This document shows positions 13,601 to 25,600 of a stretch of 64,000 nucleotides of DNA, piece by piece. The stretch covers positions 76,312,504 through 76,376,503 of the forward strand of contig NC_134414.1 in NCBI RefSeq assembly GCF_030867145.1, written 5' to 3'. The DNA is from Opisthocomus hoazin. Lineage: Eukaryota; Chordata; Aves; Opisthocomiformes; Opisthocomidae. The notes beneath the pieces were generated by a model, which worked only from the letters and a program-made list of their open reading frames with translations, did not search any database and was not told the DNA's origin. A program made the translations under genes and the position numbers. Within the stretch, counting starts at the first letter, position 1. Each line of letters starts with the position of its first letter.

Positions 13601-16600
13601 TTTAATGTCGTCATGATCTGCATATTCTACAGTCTGAAAACCAGAAACCTTTGCTGCTGTTCCTGAGGCTGTTGGGGTCATCCTGCTGAGCAGTGGGGGG
13701 ACGGGACTCGGAGAGGCTGTGAGATCAGGCCCACAGTCTGTGACACGTTGTATCATGGCCAGAGTCACACAAGTTGATATACAAGTTTCTGTGCTGCTTA
13801 AAGAGAGGATGAGGCTTGGAACAATGGATTACAAAGAGATTAATGGCAATTAAGTTAATTGCCATGAAAAGCAAAGTAAAGCTGAGGTGTTTGATAAGTA
13901 CAAATTCCATTTCTTGCAGGTATATTTCTGTGCCATACAATTTTACTGGAACATACAGTAACTATTTTTTCTTTTTTAATAGAAGATCACTAAAATCTCT
14001 GGTATAGGTTTCTTGTACTTCTTATTTCCATCTCTTTCCGGATGCAAGAATACCCATTGCATTCCTCGAATGTAATGAGGAAATTTGCCAGAGCAGAACA
14101 GGCAATTAAAAAGCTTTAGTGCTGGTGTCAGTAAGGTTTTGAAAGTATGATAAGTTTCTCCAGGCTCTAACCACCTTGGTTTCTTCACGTCTAACTGTGA
14201 ATTGCCAATGAGGATGGCTTTGCTTCATGTAAAGGCAAAGAAGGTTTTCAACACTGATCTAAGCAGAATGGAAATTCTTTGAAATATCTTGAATCGTAAA
14301 TGTCACTTCAGTCCACATTAATTCCTTCCGAGAGGGAACCCGAGAATGCTGTAAACCTTGAGCAACGCAGAGGATGGGACTAGAAGGAACCTCCTTTTAT
14401 TGCACCTGCCTGGCGAAAGGCAGCCCAGCGTGGTGCTCCTCTTCCTCCTGCCAGCGTGAGGCTGTTGGCTCATCTTCAACTCGTGATTCCGTATAACTCC
14501 TACTTCGTCTTTTCTTTTTCTTGAATGGCTGCCAGTGGAGTTATCTGCATGCTGCATTTGTGCTGCTTATGGCGTACAGCTGAAAATACTTGTATTGCCT
14601 TTTTTCCACGCCATCCCTTAAGCTTGTGAATATCAGTCTGAATCCGATCCTGCTCTTCTGCTCGTTAGCTTCTGCCGGCCTCACGTCGTGTGCAAGTTTA
14701 ATAACAACAGTCACTTGATCCATCATGCAGATTGCTGATGAAGGCGTTGTACAGAACCTGGTCCAGGACAGATGCCCAGGGAGGTCCTCTCAATACAGCC
14801 TTCCAATGTACCAGGGAGCCTTTGAGGGCTGCTTTTTGGGGTAGTCTTTTTCAGCTGGTACTGCAGCTTTTCACTTCAATCCTGTTTTATTCGTTCCCAT
14901 GTGAAGAAATACCAAGACTTGCATGAAGACTGGCTAAAACATCCGTTGCATCTTCTCCACCAACAAGTCCAGTGTTCCTGTTACCTAAGGGTTGGGTTTA
15001 CATTTGTCCTGACAAGTCCATGTTGGTTCTTCTCACGTAACTTCTCCTGGCTTGCCTTTCTTGTCACGTGAATTTAGCAGTTCTTCCAATAAACAAGATG
15101 TGTATAGTTGGATGTGTTATTTCCAAAATCTGTCCCTTGCTGGAGTCTGAATAGCAAGAAGAGTCTAGTAATTGGTCTCTAAAAGCAAGAGGCCAGCCAG
15201 TCTGTTTCAATGTTAGATAGGCAGCAAGTGACTCAGCGAGCTAAAATCTTGCAAAGTTAACTTTTGTTAGATTTAAAGCAGATAAAAACAGTTGACAGCG
15301 AGGATGTCATTTGAAGTGTCCTGATACTTTTAGGCATTTTGTTAGTCTTGTGTGTTATTTCCTTTAATTTAAAACTCTTGGAAGGTAGTGTAGGGGTCAC
15401 ACACAAGGAGTTATCACAGTTCAGACTTGCCATTCACTTTGAAGTGCTGGAGTTGGAGGCAGTCCAGGATCCCGTAATGTGCAAGTCGGGAACTGCTCTT
15501 GGAAAGAATTGCTGAGTTTTCTGAAAAGTAGGGAACAAGGCGATTGCATCTTCTCGCCTTTTATTCTTCTGCTGCATGTGTAAACACTTGGCAAACATGA
15601 TTTTTATGTAACGATAGCATTCCTTCTTTTTCTTAGGTACGGCTCAGCACGCTGGATTTGCTTAAAAACCAAACCAATATGGAAATTGTTAAGTTAGAGG
15701 AGAAAATTTCAAACAGATTGGGCCGCAGGTAGAAAGGTTGCATTTCTGTTTGGCATTGGAGGTATTGTGAAACTCAGAATGGAAGCTGTGGGACATGGTG
15801 ATGTGGGCCAGTCGCTGCATCTTTGCTGTATCATGTTTAAACGTCATGTTTAGTCCTGTCTTGTTTTAGGAGCTCATTTCGTTTGTGAGGTTTTTTTTGA
15901 GTTACAGAGTTTGGGGGTTTTTAACCAGCTCTCATTTTGTTTGGCTGTATTTACAAAGGGAAGCAATTGCTTTAAGCCCTTGAATATGCCTGCCTAACAG
16001 GAAATATTTTCACGCTGTGCCACTTTCTAATGAAACCTCTTGTCTGAGCCACAGCAGTAGGTGCTGACAGCATTTCATCCCCGTGCTAGCATTTTTCTTT
16101 CCAGGGTACCTCCCGCTGGTGGGCTGGCCCCTGTATCAGCACTTGTCCCTGCGCAGCCATGGCTGTGGTGTGGTCTCTGCGGTGGCCCTGCGGGACCCTG
16201 TCACGGGGGGACAGGCAGTTCCAGGGATGTTGGGGTTGGCAGCCTTTCCCTGGTACGGGGTTAGAGGGCTGGGCGCAATGCTTGGCGAATTTACTCCATT
16301 TCAGATATGGGAAATGTCATTCTTCGGCTTAAAAACCTGTGGCTTCTTGTCTGAACGGCCCCACACCTGGAGCCTGCAGCCCCAAGAGAAGCAGCAAAGT
16401 CCTGAAAACTCAGAAACTGCGGATTTTGGAGCATTGGAAACGGTCATCTCTTAAAGAACAGACCACCTCTGCCTCAGCAGAGGTCCCACTCTTCTATATA
16501 ATGCCTCTTTCCACATAAAGGTGTAGAAATTTTCACATCCAGACAGATCCAGGGAGGGGTCTTACCTTCTCAGCACAATAGCAGGAGAGCACAGCTCTAC

Positions 16601-19600
16601 CCGGACCTGACTGCAGATGCTATCAGCAGCATTCATCTGTGCTGTGCAGAAATGGAAAATATTTTAGTGGTGAGTTAACTAGGAGGCATATCCTGATCCA
16701 GCTTTGTCACAATAGCAGATCGCTGCGGGCACTTATCAGACTTGCTCTCGCTGTGGAATTTAAACTCGGGAAGCAAACTTTTTGTCGTCCTTCACAAAGA
16801 GGGTTTCTCTTTGTTCTTTGTGAAAAAACAGGAGACGATTTGTCTGTTTTCCTTGGATAATCTTATTAAGGAAGATAATGCTTGAGAAGGAAACAGCAGC
16901 CGAACGCTGGTTGAGCGCATTCTGTCTTTTCTGTTGGTCGCAGATGCAGATCCACCCTTCTCAGGTCTCGGTTTGCTCTCGATTGTCTTCCTCCCTGTTT
17001 CACATGGCTTTAGTTTTTTCTATGGATTAAGCTGAAGTAAACCCCTCCCCCCCAACTGATTTACTTACTGAAGCAGAGCCTTCATCTGTCTCGACTTATT
17101 TTGAAATAGCAGGGCTGGGGTAGGGGGAGGGTGTCTGCCGAAGAGGATGGTGAAGGCAGGAGTGGAGAGGGGATTTACAGCACCAAGGTGCCACTCCCTG
17201 TGTGCTGCAGCCCACGCTTTGAGTTCTTGCAATGGAACAAAGTCAAGTTGTTTTTTTTTTTTTTTTGCCTTCCTTCCCCCCCCCCCCCCCCCCAAGGTGA
17301 ATCATGTTTGGAAAAAATTACTTGTAGTAGAGAAAATGATAGAATTTAAGTCCTAACATTTCTGGAGCTGCTGTTGCTGAGCTAATAGCCATGGCCTGTT
17401 TATAATGTAATTGCATAGCTCTCAATTACAGCAGACTTCTTCATTAAAAAAGGACGAGAAAAAAAATAATCCCCAAAGCCAAGTCTGTATAACCATAGCT
17501 CAGTAAGGAAAGCTTCATTTATTTAAACTTTTTCTTTCCACATAAATGTGGATCGGTGACTGGAGGGAAGCCAACTTCAAACTGAATGTAGTTGGTGCTG
17601 TTGTTCCCAGCTGAGTCTGTAAGTGACCTGAAAGTGGTTTGTGTTTTCAACTGTTCTGAGGGCTCTGAGAGACTGATATATCTGGAAGTCAAGGATGCGA
17701 TGATGTAAATGCCACCATCATTAACTCTTCTGTTACTGACCCCTTTGGAAGTACGGGTCGAGCAAATGCAGGTGCAAATCCCTGGAGTGATTTTGGTAAC
17801 GCTACTGGGAAGGGCAACAAGGAACATAAAGCTAATCTCCATTGCTCAATGTATGTTCAGCAGATGAAAGATTTGGTTATCTCCTGGGCATTGAAACCTG
17901 TAACTCTTTGAGGGTGGAAAGTGGTACAGCAGCCATAGAAAATGGATGGTTAAATACTAATTAAGAAAAACCCCAACAAACAAACATTTATATTAATGTC
18001 CTTTCCTTTCTTAGTCACTACAGTAGTTGCTTTCGATCTTATTGTTAAACAAGCAAGTGTTGGTGATGATTCTTTTTTGTGTTTCGAAGTCGGTGTTTTG
18101 CATGTTCACATAGGCAATGAAGATTGCTGTGCACAGTGCTTTTGTTCTGTATTCCTCGCCCTTGGTGAGGCTAACAAGAAAACAAGCCTTGCGCTGGGTG
18201 TCCTGGCTTTCAGGGTCTTGTGATTCCCTCTTCCTGCTTTCTCTTAAGGGATCTTGAAGCCAGAGCGCAGAATGAATTCTTTCGGGCCTTCTTCAGATTG
18301 CCCAGGAAGGAGAAGCTTCATGAAGTTGTAGACTGTTCTCTCTGGACGCCGTTTAGTCGCTGTCACACAGCAGGAAGGATGTATACTTCAGACAGTTATA
18401 TCTGTTTTGCCAGCAAAGAAAATGGCTGCTGCAATGTTATCATCCCGCTTAGAGAGGTAGAGTTGTTTGTTTGTTTCATTTTGGGTCCGTATCTGCCTTT
18501 TTCTACCATAAGCATCCACTGTCACTTGACTTATCTGCCAACTATCATTTGACGAAAAAGAGTAGGATGGTCGTGTGTATCGTGCTTACACAACTGTTGT
18601 GAAGCTTGTTCTAGGACTCATTATGGCATAAACCCCTAAAAATATGGATGGGTAACTCAACGTGATCCTCAGAGTGAAGTATGGCCACGTAATGCAGCAG
18701 GACAGGGTGCTGCAAAAGCAGAGTCTGCTTGGTCCGTGCTTCCCTCCCAGCTCCACAAACACGTATGTCCAGCTTGATGTGAATGGAGACTTCGGCTTGG
18801 ACCCTTCTGGCAATATAAAAGCATCCTTGCCTGGGAACAACACTTAGAAGTGTTGAATCTCTCCCTCCATAGACAAACTCTAGCAAACCTGTGGATGCCT
18901 TGCAAACCCATAGGACAGAGAGAAGAAGGGGATGTTCTGGAGGCAGCGATGAGCTGCTACATTTCTGTGAAATCAGAGACTTATTTAAATGGGGCTGAAG
19001 ATGCATGGGAAGGTGGTGGGAGTAGAAGAGGAGAAGGGAGCTGTCAGCAAACACCTGCTTGATCTGCTGTGGATACAAGGCTGTTATGATCTTCTGATTA
19101 AAGCTTTCCTTTCATCCTCGACTAATCACAGAGTAACATCAAAATATCCTAATGCTAGCAACTTTTCTTCTACTGCTACAGAAATAGAAAACAAAGAGAG
19201 AACAGTGTTAATCAGAAACAACAAAACAACTGTTTTCCCCCTGTCCTTAGGAGCGTGAAAGTAAATTTCCTCCTTCATCCCCCAGAATTTGAGCAAGTTG
19301 ATCCTTTTCCAAATCTTGTTTTAATCATCACTCCTTTTTCTTTCTTTCCCCTCAGTCCACTCTCCAGAAGTGGGCATCAAAGTCATTTAAAAAAAAGAAA
19401 AAAAAGCACATGGGATACTTTTTGGTGCCTACTTAGAGCTTCTAATGAGACCGTAAACTTCAGGTGGTAGGATGTGCCTGATCAAGAAAAGCCAATATGA
19501 ATAACCTTGTTTAAAGGGTGTGTGTAGATGAATGCTGTGCTTGTACATTTTGGTACCTGTAAAATATTTGAACATGATTCTGTGGATGTGGTGCATAATG

Positions 19601-22600
19601 TGTTTTCTGTAATGTTTCTGGAAAAGGTAATCAGTATAGAGAAGATGGAGGACACAAGCCTTCTCCCTAATCCCATCATTGTTAGCATAAGGAGCAAGAT
19701 GGCCTTTCAGTTCATTGAGCTGAAGGACCGGGATACTTTGGTGGAGAACCTGCTCCGGAGGCTAAAAGAAGCGAACTCCAGCAACCCAGTGCACTGGAAC
19801 AACTTGCAAAATAAGAACCAGGTACTGAACTTCTGGGGCTTTTTGATGAATTCAATGTGTTTATCCATTGGTCTGTTGTCCTGCCTTGCTCAGGGAGTTG
19901 CTCTTGGGCCGGTGCTGTCTGATGTCTGATGACCTGCCTGATGGGATGGAGTGCACCCTCAGCACAGCTGTGATTGACAAACTGGGGGGAGCAGTGAATA
20001 CGCTGGGGGACGGGGCTGCCCTTCACAGAGACCTCAATGATCTGGAGAAGTGGGCCAATGGAGACCTCATGAGGTTCAACAAAACCAAGTGCGAAGTCTA
20101 GCAGAGTAACCCTGTGCAACAGGAGGGACTGGGGGTGGGAGGGCTGGCTGGAGAGCAGCCTTCTGGAGAAGATGGAGGGGTCACGGTGGACAACAGGTTG
20201 AGCATGTAAGTCAGCAGTGCTCTTACACTGAAGACGATGAACAGCATATGGGGTTGTACTAGCAGGACTATAACCAGCAGGTCAAGGGACATTGCTGTTC
20301 CCTTTTGTTCAGCGCTTCTCAGGCTGATCAAGAGTAGCGTGTCCAGTTTTGACTTTACTCCACCACATAAGAAAAGCATGGACAAACTGGGGTAAGTCTA
20401 GTGGAGGGCCACAAGACAGTCAGGGGCTGGAGCACATGCTTTATCAGGAGAGGTTGAGGGAGCAGGACTTGTTCAGCCTGTCTTCCACGAGCTAATGGGA
20501 AGTTACAGAGAAGGTGCACCCAGACGCTTCTTGGAGGTGCCAGCTGAAAGGCGAGTGGCAACGGTCCCAAGATGCAGCAAGGGAAAATCCAAATAGATGA
20601 AAAGAGAAAGATTTCCCCTCAAGGGTGGGCAGGGCTGGACTAGGCTGCCCAGAGAGGCTGTGGACTCCTCTTCCTTGGAGCTACTTGACTGGACATGGTC
20701 CCCAGCAACCTCATCTGAGGGGTCCTGCTTTGAGCAGGTGGTTGAAAAAGATGGTGCCCTCTGACCTAAATTGTTTTCTGATTCTGTTATTCAAATCCTG
20801 ACCAAAGTAGAAGATTGTTTGGTAGTTTCTCATCCAGGACACTAAAAATTTAACAGCAACTTTTGTTTTAAAGTAGCAACCCTTTTTCTGGCATACCAAT
20901 GAATGATAATTTGAATAAAGTCTTGAGTAAGGCCTTTTATCCTGAAAGGTGCGAAAGGTTTTGATGCAGAAGGCAAAGGCTAACCCAGCTCTGTGTCTTG
21001 AAGACAGTTGAGGACATAGTTCTTAATGTCTTCTCGGTCATTCCTGCTGTGGTGCTGCATTGCAGAACACTCCTGCCTTTGGATCCACGTGCGTGCTTAG
21101 GGACGGTGAGCCTGCGTGTCTGGGAACAGAGGCTTCACAAGGCGAGGAGGGAAGCGAATGCGGAAAGGAGAGCAGTTGCTTGCTTAATGCAGAAGCACTA
21201 AGGTCGGACTTTCATCAGTCAGGAATGGCGGGCCTTGATTTTGGAAAGGTATGTAACATTTTGGGGAGGTTGTAGGAGTTTTGGGGTTTTTTTAGGAAAA
21301 AAACAAGCTAGAGGTGACATTCAAACAGATACTCATTTTTAGTAAAATTAACTCTGCAATGGCTGGAGAAGTTAGATATGGGGTAACGGCTTTTCTATTT
21401 GCTTGGAGTTTTTTATTCTCCCTCCCCTCCATTTCTTTCTGGTGAATATTTATAATTTGTCTCCCTGCCTGATCAGTTCTGCTTGCCCCTGTGTGGGAAA
21501 TTCCATATGCAAAATTGGGAAAGTTGTTGTCCTTAGAGCAGACTTCACGTATCCATCAGTAAGGGGAATACGTTAAAGAATTTCTAATATGTAAAATGTT
21601 GCTGTTTACCATTTCTCACATGCACGTGATTTATTCTTTTAAAAGATACTTTTTTATTCCCAGTCCAGGGAGCAAATCAAGGAGAGTCTGTGGGATGACC
21701 ATTTTGTCGAATATGGCAGAACCGTGTGCATGTTTCGCACAGAGAAGATCAGAAAACTTGTTGCAATGGGGATCCCTGAATCCTTAAGAGGCAAACTCTG
21801 GCTGCTCTTCTCAGGTGGGCACTCTTAGAAATGTTGGCTGTAGGCATCATCTGGTTCTGAACATGGCAAAACATTTAGGCAGGAAATCTCCCCAGGGTAA
21901 TTAAATGTCATTTACATGGAGTTTATGATAGTGCGTACAGAAGAGAGATGATCAGCTACTGAACTAATAAGTGTAAGGAGGTACCTAGGTAGATCTTTAA
22001 AAATTTTATCTCTGGATAATGTGACATGATGTGCAGAAGAATTGAAGTAACATCTGCTTCGTCTGTGTAATTTAAAATTAACGTCATGTTTTCATAAAAT
22101 GATGTTTGTCTTCAAGGAACAATTAGATTGTAGCACAAATATTGATTTAACCCTAGACAAATCAAATTACTGCAAAATAATGACATCTTAAAGTCAGCAG
22201 TCCTGCTCCTGCTTCTTGTTGAACATTGGCAGGGGTAATAGAAACTGGAGATGGAAAAAACAACTTGTTTCACCTACAGATCTGGCAGAGCCAGAATGTG
22301 CCTACAATACGAGCTAAAGTTTAGTCCTTAATCCAGCATACGACATGTTCAAACATTTGTGAAAAGTGGAGTTTTTGCTCCGTGGAGGGTGTGAACAGCA
22401 CCAAGTACATTTCTCCCAATCATACTTTCTCCTGGGGAAGTTTTCTGCTCAATGTCAATATTGAGGAGTTTTGAATTCCGTTGCATCATACAGGCTTTGC
22501 TAACATTTATTTTGTTCTAAAGACACGTATCCTGCTAGGACTTTATTTCTTTTGGGTCTGGAGATTCACCAAATTCATGGACCTCCAGGGAAACCATCTC

Positions 22601-25600
22601 ACTTGCTCAGATTCCCACAACATTTAGGTTTAGCATCCTCCTAATCCACTTGCGTCTTTCTCCCTTCCTGCCGCCTTCAGACGCCGTGACAGATCTCGCC
22701 TCGCATCCCGGTTACTACGTACATCTGGTGGAGGCATCCATGGGGAAGTGCTGCATGGCGACGGAGGAGATCGAGCGCGACCTCCACCGCTCGCTGCCCG
22801 AGCACCCCGCTTTCCAGAGCGAGACGGGGATAGCTGCCCTGAGAAGGGTGCTCACGGCGTACGCACACAGGAACCCCAAAATAGGATACTGCCAGGTGAA
22901 AAACCCTTGGCGGGGTAATGCTTGCTGCTTTTTTCCCTTCTTTCTTCTCTCTCAGTTTTAATGGTCTCTTGGGAGTATTTTTAATGGTGGCTTTGATAAA
23001 TAATGTCTTTTTAGTTATGAGAAATACATAATTTTAGATACTAAATGTCGTTTACTCTGGAAAACAAGTGCATAGGCTGGTACTTGGGCTTAAAAAAAGT
23101 CTTCCCTCAGCCTTTTGCAAACTACATTCAGGGTTAAAGGAAGGAAAAAAAAAATGTTTCTGATGCTTCTGTTTGTTCAAATGTGCATTTCTTTCCCAAT
23201 ACTTGGGAGACAGTGCAAAGTAAATTGGCCTGCACAGATGAGATTCGCGTAGAGCACTGGGACAGATGTTTAATGAACTGAAGTTCTGCTGCTTCCTTCC
23301 AAAAATGATGACAAATTATGAAGTACTTTGCCCAGCTGGCCAGCTAAATCACAGAATCACAGAATGGTAGGGTTTGGAAGGGACCTCTGTGGGTCATCTA
23401 GTCCAACCCTCCTGCCGAAGCAGGGTCACCTGCAGTAGGCTGCACAGGACCTTGTCCAGGCGGGTCTTGAATATCTCCAGAGAAGGAGACTCCACAATCT
23501 CCCTGGGCAGCCTGTTCCAGGGCTCCGTCACCCTCAGAGGGAAGAAGTTCTTCCTCATGTTCAGACGGAACTTCCTGTGCTTCAGTTTGTGCCCATTGCC
23601 CTTTGTCCTGTCTATGGGCACCACTGAAAAGAGTTTGGCCCCATCCTCCTGACACCCACCCTACAGATATTTATAAGCATTTATTAGGTCCCCTCGCAGC
23701 CTTCTCTTCTTCAGGCTGAACAAGCCCAGCTCCCTCAGCCTCTCCTCGTAGGAGAGATGTTCCAGTCCCCTCACCATCCTTGTAGCCCTCCGCTGGACTC
23801 TCTCCAGTAGCTCCTCATCTTTCTTGAACTGGGGAGCCCAGAACTGGACAGAGTACTCCAGATGAGGCCTCACTAGGGCAGTGTAGAGGGGAAGGAGAAC
23901 CTCCCTCAACCTGCTGGCCACACTCTTCTTGATGCACCCCAGGATCCCGTTAGCTTTCTTGGCAGCCAGGGCACACTGCTGGCTCATGGTCAACGTGTTG
24001 TCCACCAGGACACCCAGGTCCCTCTTTGCAGAGCTGGTCTCCAGCAGGTCCACCCCAAGCCTGTACTGATGCATGGGGTTGTTCCTCCCCAGATGCAGGA
24101 CCCTGCATTTGCCTTTGTTGAACCTCATCAGGCTCCTCTCTGCCCAACTTTCCAGCCTGTCCAGGTCACGCTGAATGGCAGCACAGCCTTCTGGTGTATC
24201 TACCACACCTCCCAGTTTGGTGTCATCAGCAAACTTGCTGAGGGTACATTCCAACTCTTCATCCAGGTCGTTGATGAAGAAGTTAAACAAGACTGGGCCC
24301 AGTACTGACCCCTGGGGGACACCACTAGTTACAGGCGTCCAACTAGGCTCAGTGCCACTGACGACAACCCTCTGAGTTCTGCCATTCAGCCAGTTCTCAA
24401 TCCACCTCACCGACCACTCATCCAGCCCACACTTCCTGAGCTTCCCTAGGAGGATGTTATGGGAGACAGTGTCAAAAGCCTTGCTGAAGTCGAGGTAGAC
24501 AACATCCATGGCTCTCCCTTCATCTACCCAGCCAGTCATGCCATCGTAGAAAGCTATCAGATTGGTCAGGCATGATTTCCCCTTGGTGAATCCATGCTGA
24601 CTACTCCTGATAACCTTCTTTTCCTCCACTTGCTTGTTGATGACCTCCAGGATAAGCTGCTCCATCACCTTTACCGGGATGGAGGTGAAGTAGTAACTTT
24701 ACCTTCTGTGCAGCTCCCTCAATTCTGATTAACAGCAGACCGGTCCCAATACATGAAGGGGGGAAAGCAGCCCCAAAACATTTTGCACTGTCATTTACCT
24801 AATTTGTATCTGGACAAAGCCAGTACTGTGCTTTTCTCCATAGTTTCCTGTGGCTCTTACGAAGAGCAGTATACATAAGCTTAAAAACACTTGTTATGCC
24901 TTTGGGTTGCAATTATGTATTCACTGTCTCTTACTTTTCTCTTGCTGTTTTTTTTTTTTTTCAGTTGTTTACATCATGTTAGGCTATTTTTCTTTCTTTA
25001 AAAATAGCCGCAGTTTGGCTTTTGTCAGTAGGATTTGCTGTCACTAATAAATCCCATTTTCTTCTTTGCCCTTGTAAGTCTATGAATATTTTGACCTCCG
25101 TGTTGCTGTTGTACGCCAAAGAGGAAGAAGCCTTTTGGCTGCTGGTTGCTGTGTGTGAGCGAATGCTGCCGGATTACTTCAACCACCGAGTGATAGGTGA
25201 GCTCGTGTCTCACTTCTTGCTCATGTCTAAGGGACAGATGGATTGCAGCGGGCCGAGTAAGGCGCTCGCAGGTCTTCTGATGTCCAGATCCCACGGATGA
25301 AGTGGTCCGTTAGCCTGTGTGGTGTGCAGGGACAGCAGCGGTGGCTGCTCAGGTTCCAGCTAGGGCTGGTTTTGGTTTGAAGGGTTTGAACTGCATGAAC
25401 TATAAATATGTGCTCAACTTTACAGTTTGTGTTTTTCTTCCTGTTGGTCAGAACGCGGTGGTGCTTTTGCCTGTTAGGTAAAAATAGAAGAGCTTGCGTG
25501 TCTTGGTCAGGAGTGTTCAGTATTAGAGACTCGAGTTGTTTAAGATGGAGCTAGGAAAGATCTGCTAGGGTAGCCATTTCTGATCTGACGTGTCTGCATT

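Larger units (their letters stand above)
11292..18248 (+). other. TBC1D8 intron 5 (longest in window for this gene)
   Basis: The intron holds the ancient CR1-like remnant (14,590-15,100) and the two homopolymer tracts at 12,978 and 17,251. The rest is unrecognised single-copy sequence. Confidence 0.65.
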
